In this document: positions 28,976-38,307 of the stretch, piece by piece
Layout of the letters: each line of letters starts with the position of its first letter
Position numbering within the stretch: the stretch's first letter is position 1
NCBI RefSeq assembly: GCF_000332315.1
Contig: NZ_KB235941.1
Coordinates: 785,416-849,415, forward strand
Origin: Prochlorothrix hollandica PCC 9006 = CALU 1027
Lineage (GTDB): Bacteria > Cyanobacteriota > Cyanobacteriia > Prochlorotrichales > Prochlorotrichaceae
Length of the DNA stretch: 64,000 nt
Direction of reading: 5' to 3'
Made by a program: the position numbers and the translations under genes
Notes under the pieces: model-generated
Seen by the model: only the letters and a program-made list of their open reading frames with translations
Database searches by the model: none
Told to the model about the DNA's origin: nothing

Positions 28976-29377
28976 GGATCTGTTGTCTCTGGACCATGGA
29001 ACTTGATTAAAACGGGGTATGGTACCACTGGATTAGCCCTTGAGGTTGTCCCTTAGTTTACCTTGGTTTCGTACTCCTTTTTACATCCACCACGGCAGGC
29101 GTAACCTAAGGCGGTACCTGCCCCTGAAACCCCACCAAAGGGGCGCATCCCCAGGCTGGGGGAGTCAGTTCTTAGTCCGGATGCCATCCCCCTAACCCTC
29201 CCTTTTTCAGAGTTGGGGGCATCGAGGTGGCTGGGGTTGCCCTGGGGTTGCCCTGGGGTTGTCCAACTCTGAAGCGATCGCCAGATTTGCTAGGATTGGA
29301 AGCGCCCCCGGTGAGGATCTGGGCCTGAGCGCCTGGTTGCTCGTCCCCCTCACCCTCGATCGCCAGTAGGTAGGACG

Positions 29378-31090
29378 TTGAACAGAATCCCCAGACCAGA
29401 ATCCCCCAGCGCAACCCCAGAACCCTATCAGTTCGATTCCATCGCCGCCGCCCTAGCCGACATTAAGGGGGGTAAGTCCATTGTGGTGGTGGATGATGAA
29501 AACCGGGAGAACGAAGGCGACCTCATTTGTGCGGCCCAGTTTGCCACCCCCGACATGATTAACTTTATGGCCGTGGAAGCGCGGGGGTTGATTTGTTTGG
29601 CCATGACGGGGGAGCGCCTCGATCAGCTCGAAATCCCCCTGATGGTGAACCAGAACACCGACAGTAATCAAACGGCTTTTACCGTCAGCATTGATGCTTC
29701 CCCCCAGTTGGGGGTGACCACGGGCATTTCCGCCGACGATCGCGCCCGCACCATCCAAGCCGTCATCAACCCCCTCACCAAACCCCATGACCTGCGCCGC
29801 CCCGGCCATATTTTTCCCCTCCGTGCCCGCGATGGGGGCGTGTTGAAGCGGGCAGGCCACACCGAAGCCGCCGTTGATTTGGCCCGTTTAGCGGGTCTCT
29901 ATCCCTCCGGGGTCATTTGCGAAATCCAAAATTCCGATGGCTCCATGGCCCGCCTGCCCCAACTGGTGAACTACGCCCGCCAGTTCAACTTGAAAATCAT
30001 CAGCATTGCTGACTTAATTAGCTATCGCCTCCACCATGAGCGGTTTGTCATTCGGGAGACCGTGGCCAACCTGCCCAGTGAATTTGGCCATTTTCAAATC
30101 TACGCCTATCACAATTTGTTGGATGACTCGGAACATGTGGCTATCGTCAAGGGGGATCCCAGCCGTTTTCCCCAGGAAAAAGTGATGGTGCGGGTGCATT
30201 CGGAGTGTTTGACGGGGGATTCCTTTGGCTCCCTGCGCTGTGACTGTCGGATGCAGTTGCAAGCTGCCTTAAAAATGATTGAGAACCATGGGTCTGGGGT
30301 AGTGGTTTATTTGCGCCAGGAGGGACGGGGCATTGGTTTAGTTAATAAGCTCAAAGCCTACGCTCTTCAAGATCTGGGATTAGACACGGTGGAAGCCAAT
30401 GAACGGCTGGGTTTTCCCGCAGATCTGCGCAACTATGGCATTGGAGCGCAAATTCTCAATGACTTGGGGGTGAAACAGATTTGCTTGATCACCAATAATC
30501 CGCGAAAAATTGCTGGACTTAAGGGCTATGGCTTGGAAATGGTCGATCGCGTGCCCCTGCTCATTGAGTCCACCCTCTACAATTCCCAGTATCTAGCCAC
30601 CAAAGCCGAAAAGATGGGCCATTTATTGCTGAAAACCTATGTGGCTACCTTGGCGGTGCAGTGGCGCAATCCCCATCTGTCGTTACAAGGCCATTATCAG
30701 AACTTGGAACGGTTGCGGGCTTTGGCTCAGGAGGTGGGGTTATTGTTGCAGGAGGAGACCCGACCTGTGGCCACTGCGGTGTTGGGCCGCGATCGCCAAA
30801 TCGTCCAACTGGGGTTTGATCAACAGCAACCCACAGAACCCACCTGGTATCAACAACCCACCCATCCCCACACCATCGCCCTGTTGGGGTTTCTGGATCA
30901 GGTGGCTCTCTGGTCTGAGGTGCAGGTGCTGGAATTTCTGGTGTCTCCCGGCACCGATAGCTTCACGGGGTTGCAGGTGAATTTGCAGCGGGAAACCCTG
31001 GATGCAGGACAGTTGCCCTCTAGCTGGGGCGATCGCCTCGCGACTCAACATATTTACCGGGTGGTGTTGGGGGAATTGGGTACCAATTAA
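29378..31090 (+). CDS. ribBA: Bifunctional DHBP synthase / GTP cyclohydrolase II RibBA
   Basis: RibBA supplies both precursors of riboflavin. The N-terminal domain (about 20-215) makes 3,4-dihydroxy-2-butanone 4-phosphate and has [14 protein letters not shown] and the [13 protein letters not shown] block. The second domain (about 215-400) is GTP cyclohydrolase II with zinc cysteines in [18 protein letters not shown] and [20 protein letters not shown]. Some 150 extra residues follow, an extension seen in cyanobacterial RibBA with no assigned function. No ATG precedes the core; I used the TTG at 29378, which has AGGTAGGA a few bases upstream. Confidence 0.93.
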   Translation: MNRIPRPESPSATPEPYQFDSIAAALADIKGGKSIVVVDDENRENEGDLICAAQFATPDMINFMAVEARGLICLAMTGERLDQLEIPLMVNQNTDSNQTAFTVSIDASPQLGVTTGISADDRARTIQAVINPLTKPHDLRRPGHIFPLRARDGGVLKRAGHTEAAVDLARLAGLYPSGVICEIQNSDGSMARLPQLVNYARQFNLKIISIADLISYRLHHERFVIRETVANLPSEFGHFQIYAYHNLLDDSEHVAIVKGDPSRFPQEKVMVRVHSECLTGDSFGSLRCDCRMQLQAALKMIENHGSGVVVYLRQEGRGIGLVNKLKAYALQDLGLDTVEANERLGFPADLRNYGIGAQILNDLGVKQICLITNNPRKIAGLKGYGLEMVDRVPLLIESTLYNSQYLATKAEKMGHLLLKTYVATLAVQWRNPHLSLQGHYQNLERLRALAQEVGLLLQEETRPVATAVLGRDRQIVQLGFDQQQPTEPTWYQQPTHPHTIALLGFLDQVALWSEVQVLEFLVSPGTDSFTGLQVNLQRETLDAGQLPSSWGDRLATQHIYRVVLGELGTN

Positions 31091-31149
31091 GCTGGGTGTT
31101 GTCATTAAGCTTGGTGATCGCATGGCTGCGATCGGGGGCTTACTGCTGA

Positions 31150-31243
31150 AAGCGTGACAAGATTAACGGAAGAGTGGGGCGCTATGAGAGTGGGGCGCTA
31201 TGAGATAGACCAAGTGTCCCACTGTCTCGCCTGACGTTGATAG
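31150..31243. repeat. ACAAGATTAACGG palindromic repeat (family D), copy 1
   Basis: The unit begins AAGCGTGACAAGATTAACGG and continues with AGTGGGGCGC, partly repeated. Better copies with a perfect hairpin lie at 57207-57273 and 59080-59143, and a truncated one at 58682-58722. It has no gene. Confidence 0.6.
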
Positions 31244-31260
31244 CCTTACCCTGGAGTCTG

Positions 31261-31498
31261 ATTATTTACCGAACGGTTACCGGAGGATTCGGAGTCCGCA
31301 GCCCTGACCCGTGCCATGATTGCCATGGCCCATGAGTTGGGTTTAAGGGTGGTGGCCGAGGGCATTGAAACCGTGGAGCAGTTGGATTTTCTGAAGATGG
31401 AGGGCTGTGACGATGGCCGGGGCTATTTCTTTGCCCCAGCCCTACCGGCGGCGGAGTTCCGAGTCTACCGCGATCGCAGTTTGGGCTATACCGGTTGA
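31261..31498 (+). pseudogene. EAL-domain C-terminal fragment
   Basis: The frame reads LPEDSESAALTRAMIAMAHE, then LGLRVVAEGIETVEQLDFLK and a short end (DGRGYFFAPALP), which is the last third of an EAL domain. The EAL motif, the catalytic glutamates and any upstream domains are missing and a stop lies a few codons before. It is a decayed end of a cyclic-di-GMP phosphodiesterase gene and not a working one. Confidence 0.75.
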
Positions 31499-31501
31499 GG
31501 G

Positions 31502-33868
31502 TTAGCTGTCATCCTGGGGTAACCGGGCTGGGGTAACCGGGCTGGGGTAACCGGGCCGTTGTAGCCGTTGCTGGTAAAGCTGACTGGGCCGATCGTTGGG
31601 ATCCAGCACCAAACAAGCGGCGATCGCCGTGGCCGCCGCCTCCCGATCGCCCTGCTGATAGTGGCGTAACCCCGCTTCAAAGAGATCCCGCAACGCCATG
31701 CGTTGGGCTGCAACCTGGCCCGATACCCCCAGTAATTCGTAAATCGGTTGGGGATCCTGGCCGGGACTGGGGGCTAGACTATCGATCTGCCGGGTTTCCC
31801 AGCCCAAACCCAGGCAATGGCGCGTACTGGCGGCAATGACAATGGGGACATTGTAGATCTGTGCCATCTGTTGTAGCTGTTGGGCAAGGCGCAGGCTGGT
31901 CCCTGCGATCGCCAAAGGCCGAGGCTGTCCCGGTGGGTTCACCATGCCCCAGGAACTGACCTCTAGGGAACCGGTCGCGAGGCCGATGTGTAGGCGTGGA
32001 GACAGGGCGGGGGCATCTAGGTTTGCTACTGGAGAACCTGGGGATGGGGGGGCAGAGGTCACCGCAGCAGTGGCGCGAAATAACTGCTGTTGGGCGATCG
32101 CTGCGCCACAGGCTAAGGTCACGGGATGGATGGTCCCAGGGACACTGGGGCGGGGGGCGGGTGGGGCGTACTGGGAATCTGGGGGCGGTGACTGGGCTAA
32201 GGGGGTAGACGGATCCGTAGGCTGCTGGGTGTTGCTGGGTTCGGTGTTGCTAGGTTTTGTGCTGCTAGGTTTTGTGCTGCTAGATTCGGTGCTAACGGGG
32301 TGTGTCGTTCCCGGTTCTACCGGTTCTCGGCCCAAGTCAGTCCAGGGCCACCCCCACAAGCCCCAAAAGGCCGTGCCCAACCCCGGTGCCCCGATGCCCC
32401 ACTGCCACGCCACCGCATCCCCCAAGCTCTGGACATAGGGGGGGAGCCAGGTTTGAAGCCAGGTGTTAAACCCATCTTGGGATTTATCTTGGGATTTATC
32501 TTGGAACCTCTTGGGGAACGGTGTATCAGCCGCGATCGTTTCCCGTTTAGCCCCATGATTAGCCCCATGATTAGCCCCATGATTAGCCCCATCCCTGGAA
32601 TCGCCACGGTCATTAGGACTCACCTCAAGATTTACCTCAAGATTTACCTCAGGACTTACCTCAGGATTCACCTCAAGACTCACATCGGCCCACAGTACCG
32701 TGGCCTGGGGAACCCTTTGGGGGGGCAGGGGTTGGCCCGATCGGGCAGCAGTCAACCATTCTTGGTACTGGGCACTGGGGCGGAAGGCGCGGCACCAGCG
32801 ATCGTCCAGGGGATGTTGCCAATACTGCTCCAACTGCTGCTGTTGCTGAGGGTGGGCCAAGGCAGCATAGGCCGCTTGTTCCCCCGGCAGGGGCAATCCC
32901 CAGAGCCAGGAGTCCCCAAATTTTAGGGGTAGGGCATGGCCACCGGTATTAGCACCAGTATTAGCACCGGTATTAGCACCAGTATTAGCACCAGTATTAG
33001 CACCGGTACTAGCACCAGTATTAGCACCAGTATTAGCACCAGTGACCGGATCCATCCCTAGCAACGCCTGGAGGCGATCGAGGCGCTGCTGCAGGACCCT
33101 AGCCCCGATGCCCCCCACGGTTCCCGCCACCACGAGGGCAAAGCCTAGGGCTGTCCCCTGAAATCCCTGGGCCTGGTCTAGGGCCACGGCTCCCCGCGCC
33201 CCAGCGTTCTGCCCCTGGGCCAACAAAAACACCTGAATTTCCCCCACAGCTTGCTGGGTTTGCAGCCAATGCCGTTGCAACACTGGATCCAAGGACTGGG
33301 CCTGCTGCCATTGACCCGCCGCCACCAGGGTTAAAACATGATTGCCCTGATCCTGGAAGGCTTGATGGAGCCGTTCGAGGCGTTGCAACCGCACCTCCAG
33401 GCTGGCCAACAGGGTCACCAGATCGGGGCTAAGGTTGGGGCTGCGATCGGGACTTAACCCCTGCCGCACCAAGTCGAGCGCCGTCCCCACCCCCTGATCC
33501 ACCGCTAGCCCCTGGGCTTGAAAGGTTTGGATCTGGGTCTCCAGGGCGGACTCCGGGCCAGGGGAGACGGAAGACGGGTTCTGGTTGTGCGGTGGCTGTG
33601 GCTTTTGCGGTTGATTTTGCGGTTGATTTTGCGGTTGATTTTGCTGCTGGAGGGTTAACCCCCACAGGGTTTCCAGAGCCAGGGATTGGGTCGCGATCGC
33701 CTGATCCACCGCCGCCACCTGGGCCAACAAGGGCAGCACCTGGGTTTCCAGCCCCTGGACTTCTGACCGCAGCGATCGCCCCTGCATCACCGTCAGCCCC
33801 CCAGTGGCCACCACCAGACCAGCCACACTGGTGGCCATGGCCAAAATTCTGCCCCCCGCTGCTGCCAT
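31502..33868 (-). CDS. Large membrane protein with a degenerate cyclase-like C-terminus and many repeat insertions
   Basis: The 788-aa product starts at ATG 33868 with AGGA upstream. It has one N-terminal helix (SVAGLVVATGGLTVMQG), an alpha-helical region to about residue 240, a second helix (ALGFALVVAGTVGGIG), and a C-terminal block (about 600-745). That block resembles a class III adenylate/guanylate cyclase: HIGLATGSLEV, PLAIAGTSLRLAQQLQQ and NVPIVIAASTR. Typical metal-binding aspartates are not seen, so it is probably inactive. At least five translated tandem repeats interrupt it (QNQP, NTGA, EVN/EVS, GANH, TKPS). Its last residues come from a 14-bp repeat at 31513-31557. It may be a regulator or a decaying enzyme. 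Confidence 0.65.
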   Translation of the reverse strand: MAAAGGRILAMATSVAGLVVATGGLTVMQGRSLRSEVQGLETQVLPLLAQVAAVDQAIATQSLALETLWGLTLQQQNQPQNQPQNQPQKPQPPHNQNPSSVSPGPESALETQIQTFQAQGLAVDQGVGTALDLVRQGLSPDRSPNLSPDLVTLLASLEVRLQRLERLHQAFQDQGNHVLTLVAAGQWQQAQSLDPVLQRHWLQTQQAVGEIQVFLLAQGQNAGARGAVALDQAQGFQGTALGFALVVAGTVGGIGARVLQQRLDRLQALLGMDPVTGANTGANTGASTGANTGANTGANTGANTGANTGGHALPLKFGDSWLWGLPLPGEQAAYAALAHPQQQQQLEQYWQHPLDDRWCRAFRPSAQYQEWLTAARSGQPLPPQRVPQATVLWADVSLEVNPEVSPEVNLEVNLEVSPNDRGDSRDGANHGANHGANHGAKRETIAADTPFPKRFQDKSQDKSQDGFNTWLQTWLPPYVQSLGDAVAWQWGIGAPGLGTAFWGLWGWPWTDLGREPVEPGTTHPVSTESSSTKPSSTKPSNTEPSNTQQPTDPSTPLAQSPPPDSQYAPPAPRPSVPGTIHPVTLACGAAIAQQQLFRATAAVTSAPPSPGSPVANLDAPALSPRLHIGLATGSLEVSSWGMVNPPGQPRPLAIAGTSLRLAQQLQQMAQIYNVPIVIAASTRHCLGLGWETRQIDSLAPSPGQDPQPIYELLGVSGQVAAQRMALRDLFEAGLRHYQQGDREAAATAIAACLVLDPNDRPSQLYQQRLQRPGYPSPVTPARLPQDDS
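32545..33045 (-). repeat. In-frame tandem repeats inside the cyclase-like gene
   Basis: Three arrays are clear: a 12-bp unit CCATGATTAGCC (about 32545-32590, read as GANH), a 12-bp unit AAGATTTACCTC (about 32620-32690, read as NLEV/PEVS), and a 12-bp unit CCAGTATTAGCA (about 32940-33045, read as TGAN). All have unit lengths divisible by three, so copy number can vary without frameshift. Two others lie at about 32230-32295 and 33596-33650. Confidence 0.9.
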
Positions 33869-34080
33869 CTTCCTGTCCTCGCGATCGTCACCCCGACGGT
33901 TGCCCCTCAACCGGGGTAAGGGTCTGGGGTTAACCGTACAATCCTTGGATTGAATCCCTCCGCAAGGCTAAACTAGAATCAAGAAGTCTGTCTAGGATTT
34001 CGGTAACCATCGGGTCAGGGTGAACCCTCCCCGCCCAAGTTCCAGGCCAGTTTAATGACCCTTTGCATGAAATCATAACA

Positions 34081-34398
34081 ATGGGATTTTTTGATTCTGA
34101 AATTGTTCAGCAGGAAGCCCGACAGCTTTTTGAAGACTATCAAGCGCTGATGGGCCTGGGTAGTAGCTATGGCAAGTTCGATCGCGAAGGCAAAAAGCTC
34201 TACATCCAGCAAATGGAAGATATTATGGACCGCTATCGGGTGTTTATGAAGCGGTTTGAGTTGTCGGAAGACTTCATGGCTAAAATGACCGTGGAGCAAC
34301 TGAAAACCCAACTGGGTCAGTTTGGTGTCACCCCCCAGCAGATGTTTGAGCAAATGCACCAAACCCTAGAACGGATGCGGGCAGACATCGAGTCCTAG
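34081..34398 (+). CDS. DUF1825-family protein
   Basis: The 105-aa product MGFFDSEIVQQEARQLFEDY is a typical DUF1825 member: all-helical, with YGKFDREGKKLYIQQMEDIM and a C-terminus rich in Gln/Met (TPQQMFEQMHQTLERM). The family is nearly universal in cyanobacteria and of unknown function. The ATG at 34081 fits the family start; the frame also opens at 34063. It is monocistronic. No signal or membrane segment is seen. Confidence 0.9.
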   Translation: MGFFDSEIVQQEARQLFEDYQALMGLGSSYGKFDREGKKLYIQQMEDIMDRYRVFMKRFELSEDFMAKMTVEQLKTQLGQFGVTPQQMFEQMHQTLERMRADIES

Positions 34399-34713
34399 GC
34401 TCTCGCGCAACGGCGATCGACCCCTCTTCCCGCGTAGTCAGGACTTCAGCCCTGCCCCTCTTCCCCCCCGTGGCGCTCCTCCACCGCGTCTCTCTAGTCG
34501 AACCCTGGAGCGGCCAGCAGGCCATAGACCGCCGGAGCATAGGCACAATGGATGGACTTCTGCCTTGGACTCCTAGGGTCAGCGAACCAAGCCAGCAGGG
34601 GATCCAGCAGCGGCGCACCCCTGCCCCCCAGAATATCCAACGGGACAGGCGAGAGGGCACGCTATCCACGTTATTTTGGGAAAGGTCCATTTATACGGGA
34701 TTGAACAGACATC
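34399..34713. other. Gap with a dispersed repeat
   Basis: Contains one copy of the CCGGAGCA dispersed repeat (about 34466-34560, with CCTGGAGCGGCCAGCAGG) and the short GTAGTCAGGACTTCAGCCCTG motif at 34435. The promoter for serS must lie near the end. No gene is supported. Confidence 0.55.
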
Positions 34714-35994
34714 GTGCTTGACCTTAAGCAAATTCGGGAAACGCCGGAGGTCGTCCAACGTCAACTGGCGCTGCGGGGTTCCGGCTATGATCTCCAGCCC
34801 CTCCTCCACCTTGATCAACAACAGCGAGCCTTAGAAACCCAGCGTCTGCAACTCCAGGCCCGCAGCAACGAGGTGGGCAAGGCAGTGGGACAGGCCATCC
34901 AAGGGGGAGCCGATGCCCAGGGGGATGCGGTGCGAGGGTTGCGGGAAGAAGGCAACCAGATTAAGCAGCAATTGAGCGCATTGGAACCCCAGGAACGGGA
35001 TTTGAAGACCCAAATCGAAACCCGGTTGCTGGCGTTGCCCAACCTGCCGGACTCCACCACGCCCCAGGGCAGCAGTGAAGAGGACAATGTGGAAGTGCGG
35101 CGCTGGGGGGATGAGCACCGGCGGCAAGAACCAGGACTCTTGGCCCACTGGGACCTGGGGGAAGCCCTGGGGATTATGAATTTTGAGCGATCGGCCCGCA
35201 TTGCCCAAAGTCGCTTTGTCACCCTGCTGGGGGCGGGAGCGGCCTTGGAACGGGCGCTGATTAACTTCATGCTGGCCCACCACATTGCAGCGGGGTTTAC
35301 CGAAGTCTTACCCCCCTTCCTCGTCAACAGTGCTTCCCTCCAGGCTTCGGGGCAGTTGCCTAAATTTGCTGAGGAAAGTTTTAAGTGCCAAGAGGATGAC
35401 CTCTGGCTGACCCCCACCGCTGAGGTGCCCCTGACCAGCTTCCACCGGGACGAGATTTTGGCCTTGGCGGACTTGCCCCTGGCCTACTGTGCCTATACCC
35501 CCTGTTTTCGCCGGGAAGCGGGCAGCTATGGCCGGGATACCCGAGGGCTGATCCGCTTGCACCAGTTTAATAAGGTGGAAATGTATCAGTTTGTTCACCC
35601 CGATCGCTCCGCAGAAACCCTGGAACAACTGACCCAGCAGGCGGAGTCGGTGTTACAAGCCCTGCAACTGCCCTATCGGGTCTTGGCCCTCTGTACGGGT
35701 GATATGGGCTTTTCTGCGACGAAAACCTACGATCTAGAAGTCTGGTTGCCCTCCGCTGGCAAATATCGGGAAATTTCCAGTTGTTCCAACTGTGGGGACT
35801 TCCAAGCCCGCCGCAGTAATATTCGCTTTAAGGAACCGGGCAAAAAGGGCACCCAATATGTCCATACCCTCAACGGATCGGGCCTAGCCATTGGCCGCAC
35901 CATGGCCGCTGTCTTGGAAAATTACCAGCAGCCCGATGGGACGGTGCGAATTCCCCAGGTTTTGCAGCCGTTCCTGGGTCGGGAGGTGCTGTAG
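34714..35994 (+). CDS. serS: Seryl-tRNA synthetase
   Basis: SerS charges tRNA-Ser. The 426-aa length is standard. An N-terminal coiled-coil arm (about 30-100) binds the tRNA long arm; the class II core has [19 protein letters not shown] (motif 2) and [18 protein letters not shown] (motif 3), with [15 protein letters not shown] between. The start is a GTG at 34714; no ATG lies near, and the family begins MLDLK. The recombinase-like gene follows after 3 bases, so the two are probably co-transcribed. Confidence 0.97.
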   Translation: MLDLKQIRETPEVVQRQLALRGSGYDLQPLLHLDQQQRALETQRLQLQARSNEVGKAVGQAIQGGADAQGDAVRGLREEGNQIKQQLSALEPQERDLKTQIETRLLALPNLPDSTTPQGSSEEDNVEVRRWGDEHRRQEPGLLAHWDLGEALGIMNFERSARIAQSRFVTLLGAGAALERALINFMLAHHIAAGFTEVLPPFLVNSASLQASGQLPKFAEESFKCQEDDLWLTPTAEVPLTSFHRDEILALADLPLAYCAYTPCFRREAGSYGRDTRGLIRLHQFNKVEMYQFVHPDRSAETLEQLTQQAESVLQALQLPYRVLALCTGDMGFSATKTYDLEVWLPSAGKYREISSCSNCGDFQARRSNIRFKEPGKKGTQYVHTLNGSGLAIGRTMAAVLENYQQPDGTVRIPQVLQPFLGREVL

Positions 35995-35997
35995 GCC

Positions 35998-37593
35998 ATG
36001 GCAGACGCGGATCCAGGACCAACGCCACCGCCCGCCGCTGTGCCGATCGATGCCCCGATCGATGTACCGATCGATGCCCCGATCGTGGCCTATTACCGCT
36101 ATGGGGATCCCCTGTTGGATGGGGGAAAATCCTGGACCTTAGAGGAGGGCTGGGGGGAAATTATTCCCAGGGGGGAGAACGCCCTGCCGGTGCGCCTCTA
36201 TCAGGATTTGGCCCAGGCCGATCGTCGGGCGGGATCGAAAGCCCCTACTGCTGCCTCCCCCTCCGGATCCCCGAAGGCTTCCCCCGGCGATCGCCCCCAA
36301 TGGCAAAAATTCTTGGCGGACTGCCAAACCCTAAACCTGCAAGTGCTCCAGGTGGCCCAGTTGGAAGACTTGGGGGAGACCCTGGAGGAGGTGGCCCAAC
36401 GGATCCAAGCACTGGATCGCCTGGGGATTACCGTGCTGACCTTGAAGGAGGACGAGGCTGCGATCGGGGCTGAAGCTGGCCTAGAGGGGGCAGTGCCGGG
36501 GACAGATCCAGCCACAGATCCAGCCACAGATCCAGCCTCCCATGCAGTCCCTGGCTCCCTGAACCCCAGCCCCCCTGGTTCCCTCTCCAAAGCAGAAACC
36601 CTGTACCTGTTGCAGGATCTTCAGCGCCAACAACGGAGCCGCAAAATCCGCAAAGGCCATGCCCGCAATCGCATCCAGGCGCTGCCTCCCCCAGGCCGTG
36701 CCCCCTATGGCTACCGGCGGGGCAAGGATCGCTATGCCCTCGATCGCACCACGGCCCCGGTGGTCAAGGAATTCTTTGAGCAATTTATTCTCTATGGATC
36801 CCTGCGGGGGGCTGTGCGCCACATTGCCAAGAAATATAACAAGCAAATTTCGGTGTCCACGGGGCAACGCTGGTTGACCAACCCGGTGTATCGGGGCGAT
36901 CTTTGCTATAAAAATGGTGAGGTGGTGGCGGATACCCACCTGGCTATTTTGTCGCGGGAGGAAGCGGCCCAGATCGATCGCCTGCTGCGCCGCAACCGCC
37001 AACTGGCCCCCCGCACTGCCAGTGCCCCCCGTTCCTTGGCGGGGTTGGTGTCCTGTGGTCGCTGCCAATCCGCCACCACCATTGTTCACACCACGATCCG
37101 GGGTAAAACCAAGGACTATCTCTACCTGCGGCCCACTGCTTGCACGGGCCAGCCCAAATGCAAAGCCATTGCCTATGAACCCCTGTTGCAGCAGATTATC
37201 GATCGCATTTGCCAAGACTTACCCCAGGCGGTCGCCGGTCTCGATCCCACGGGGCTGAACCAGGCTAAGGCAGGGTTACAAGGGGCGATCGCCGCTAAGG
37301 AACAGGTCTTGACCCAGTTGCCCGCCTTGGAGGAGCAGGGGATTTTAGACGGGGAAACCGTGGCCCTCCGCCGCTACCGCCTTTGGACGGAACTGGCGGC
37401 TCTGCGCAGTCAACTGGCCCAGCTTCCCCCGGTTAACTTAAAAGAACTGGCCCAAACCGTCGCTATTCCCCAGTTTTGGTTAGATTTATCGGAATCAGAA
37501 CGGCGCTTTTTTTTCCGGGAGTTTCTCCAGGGCATTGAACTCTTGCCCCAAGAATCGGGGACGTGGGAACCGCAATTACGATTTATTTTTTAA
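35998..37593 (+). CDS. Large serine-recombinase-like protein without a visible catalytic serine
   Basis: The 531-aa protein has a PF07508-type recombinase domain (about 225-330: GHARNRIQALPPPGRAPYGY, VVKEFFEQF, GQRWLTNPVYRGDL) and a zinc-ribbon region (LVSCGRCQSATT and ACTGQPKC). A C-terminal coiled-coil follows. The N-terminal part, where resolvases have Y-x-R-x-S, reads IVAYYRYGDPLLD, so the catalytic serine seems absent. Related proteins with the same build occur widely in cyanobacteria, as I recall, suggesting a conserved non-canonical role and not a recent phage integrase. Residues 16-29 (PIDAPIDVPIDA) and about 164-176 (TDPATDPATDPA) are translated 12-bp repeats. It is linked to serS by a 3-base gap. 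Confidence 0.75.
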   Translation: MADADPGPTPPPAAVPIDAPIDVPIDAPIVAYYRYGDPLLDGGKSWTLEEGWGEIIPRGENALPVRLYQDLAQADRRAGSKAPTAASPSGSPKASPGDRPQWQKFLADCQTLNLQVLQVAQLEDLGETLEEVAQRIQALDRLGITVLTLKEDEAAIGAEAGLEGAVPGTDPATDPATDPASHAVPGSLNPSPPGSLSKAETLYLLQDLQRQQRSRKIRKGHARNRIQALPPPGRAPYGYRRGKDRYALDRTTAPVVKEFFEQFILYGSLRGAVRHIAKKYNKQISVSTGQRWLTNPVYRGDLCYKNGEVVADTHLAILSREEAAQIDRLLRRNRQLAPRTASAPRSLAGLVSCGRCQSATTIVHTTIRGKTKDYLYLRPTACTGQPKCKAIAYEPLLQQIIDRICQDLPQAVAGLDPTGLNQAKAGLQGAIAAKEQVLTQLPALEEQGILDGETVALRRYRLWTELAALRSQLAQLPPVNLKELAQTVAIPQFWLDLSESERRFFFREFLQGIELLPQESGTWEPQLRFIF

Positions 37594-37613
37594 TGAATCC
37601 CTCGATTCATGGC

Positions 37614-37829
37614 CTACCGTGTACCTCTACCGTGTACATCTGCCGTGTACATCTGCCGTGTACCTCTACCGTGTACATCTGCCGTGTACCTCTACCGTGT
37701 ACATCTGCCGTGTACCTCTACCGTGTACCTCTACCGTGTACCTCTACCGTCCTAGAACCATGACCCTAGAACCATGACCCTAGAACCATACCCCTAGAAC
37801 CATACCCCTAGAACCATGACCCTAGAACC
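37614..37829 (+). repeat. Two adjacent tandem repeats, the second containing a start codon
   Basis: First, a 12-bp unit (CGTGTACCTCTA / CGTGTACATCTG) is repeated about eleven times (37614-37750). Then a 14-bp unit (ACCATGACCCTAGA type) is repeated about five times (37751-37829). ATGs of the latter open the mini-frames MTLEP-stop (37760) and MTLEPYP-stop (37774), and the last (37816) opens the zinc-ribbon gene, which also starts MTLEP. Confidence 0.85.
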
Positions 37830-38121
37830 CTGTAATGTCTGTGGTGCCCTCAACAGTAGCGAGGAGGAGATCTGCCTCAGTTGTGGCTACCCGACCCGTG
37901 GCAACAAACGACCTGCTGTTTTTGTCTGGGCGGCGATCGTCCTAGCCGTTCTCTTTGCCCTGCCGCCCTTGGTGGGGGTGGCTCAGTGGATCTTTTATCG
38001 CCTCCAACCCCCAGACTCCAGCCCGCCGCAGCAGGAATCCTTCAATTCTGGGGAATCCGTGCGTTATCCCCTCCCCCTCAATCCATCTGCTGCTGCCGCC
38101 ACGCCGGTCACGGGGTTCTAA
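37816..38121 (+). CDS. Zinc-ribbon membrane protein of unknown function
   Basis: The 101-aa product begins MTLEPCNVCGALNSSEEEIC, giving a CxxC...CxxC ribbon (CNVC and CLSC). A single transmembrane helix (about 34-58) precedes a Pro/Ser-rich tail. Such proteins often sit in the inner membrane with the ribbon in the cytoplasm. The start codon and first five codons are the last unit of a 14-bp tandem repeat. Two short decoy frames with the same first codons lie upstream and could influence initiation. No family name is recognised. Confidence 0.7.
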   Translation: MTLEPCNVCGALNSSEEEICLSCGYPTRGNKRPAVFVWAAIVLAVLFALPPLVGVAQWIFYRLQPPDSSPPQQESFNSGESVRYPLPLNPSAAAATPVTGF

Positions 38122-38307
38122 GCCCTGGGCTTAGCGCTGATCTCGCCCTGTTCAGTGCTGCCCAAAATTAAGCTCAACCCCTAGAATAGGAATACTATGG
38201 CAACCCCACGGTTGCCCCATCGGGTCAGGGTTGCCCCCTTGTTGTCGGGTGGCTGCCGGTTGTCCCGTTGATCGCTATCGATCCCGTTTCAAGAGTTGAC
38301 ATCACCC

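Noticed and set aside
35998-37593. Assignment as an active phage integrase that built the chlH island
   Set aside because: No catalytic serine is visible, it is 8 kb away from the island, and it is joined to serS.
37614-37750. Possible CRISPR array
   Set aside because: Units are 12 bp and directly joined with no unique spacers; none of the other arrays has spacers either, and no cas gene is present.
37614-37777. Two frames rich in VYLYRVHLPCTS repeats
   Set aside because: They are translations of a 12-bp tandem repeat in different frames with no start signal or domain.
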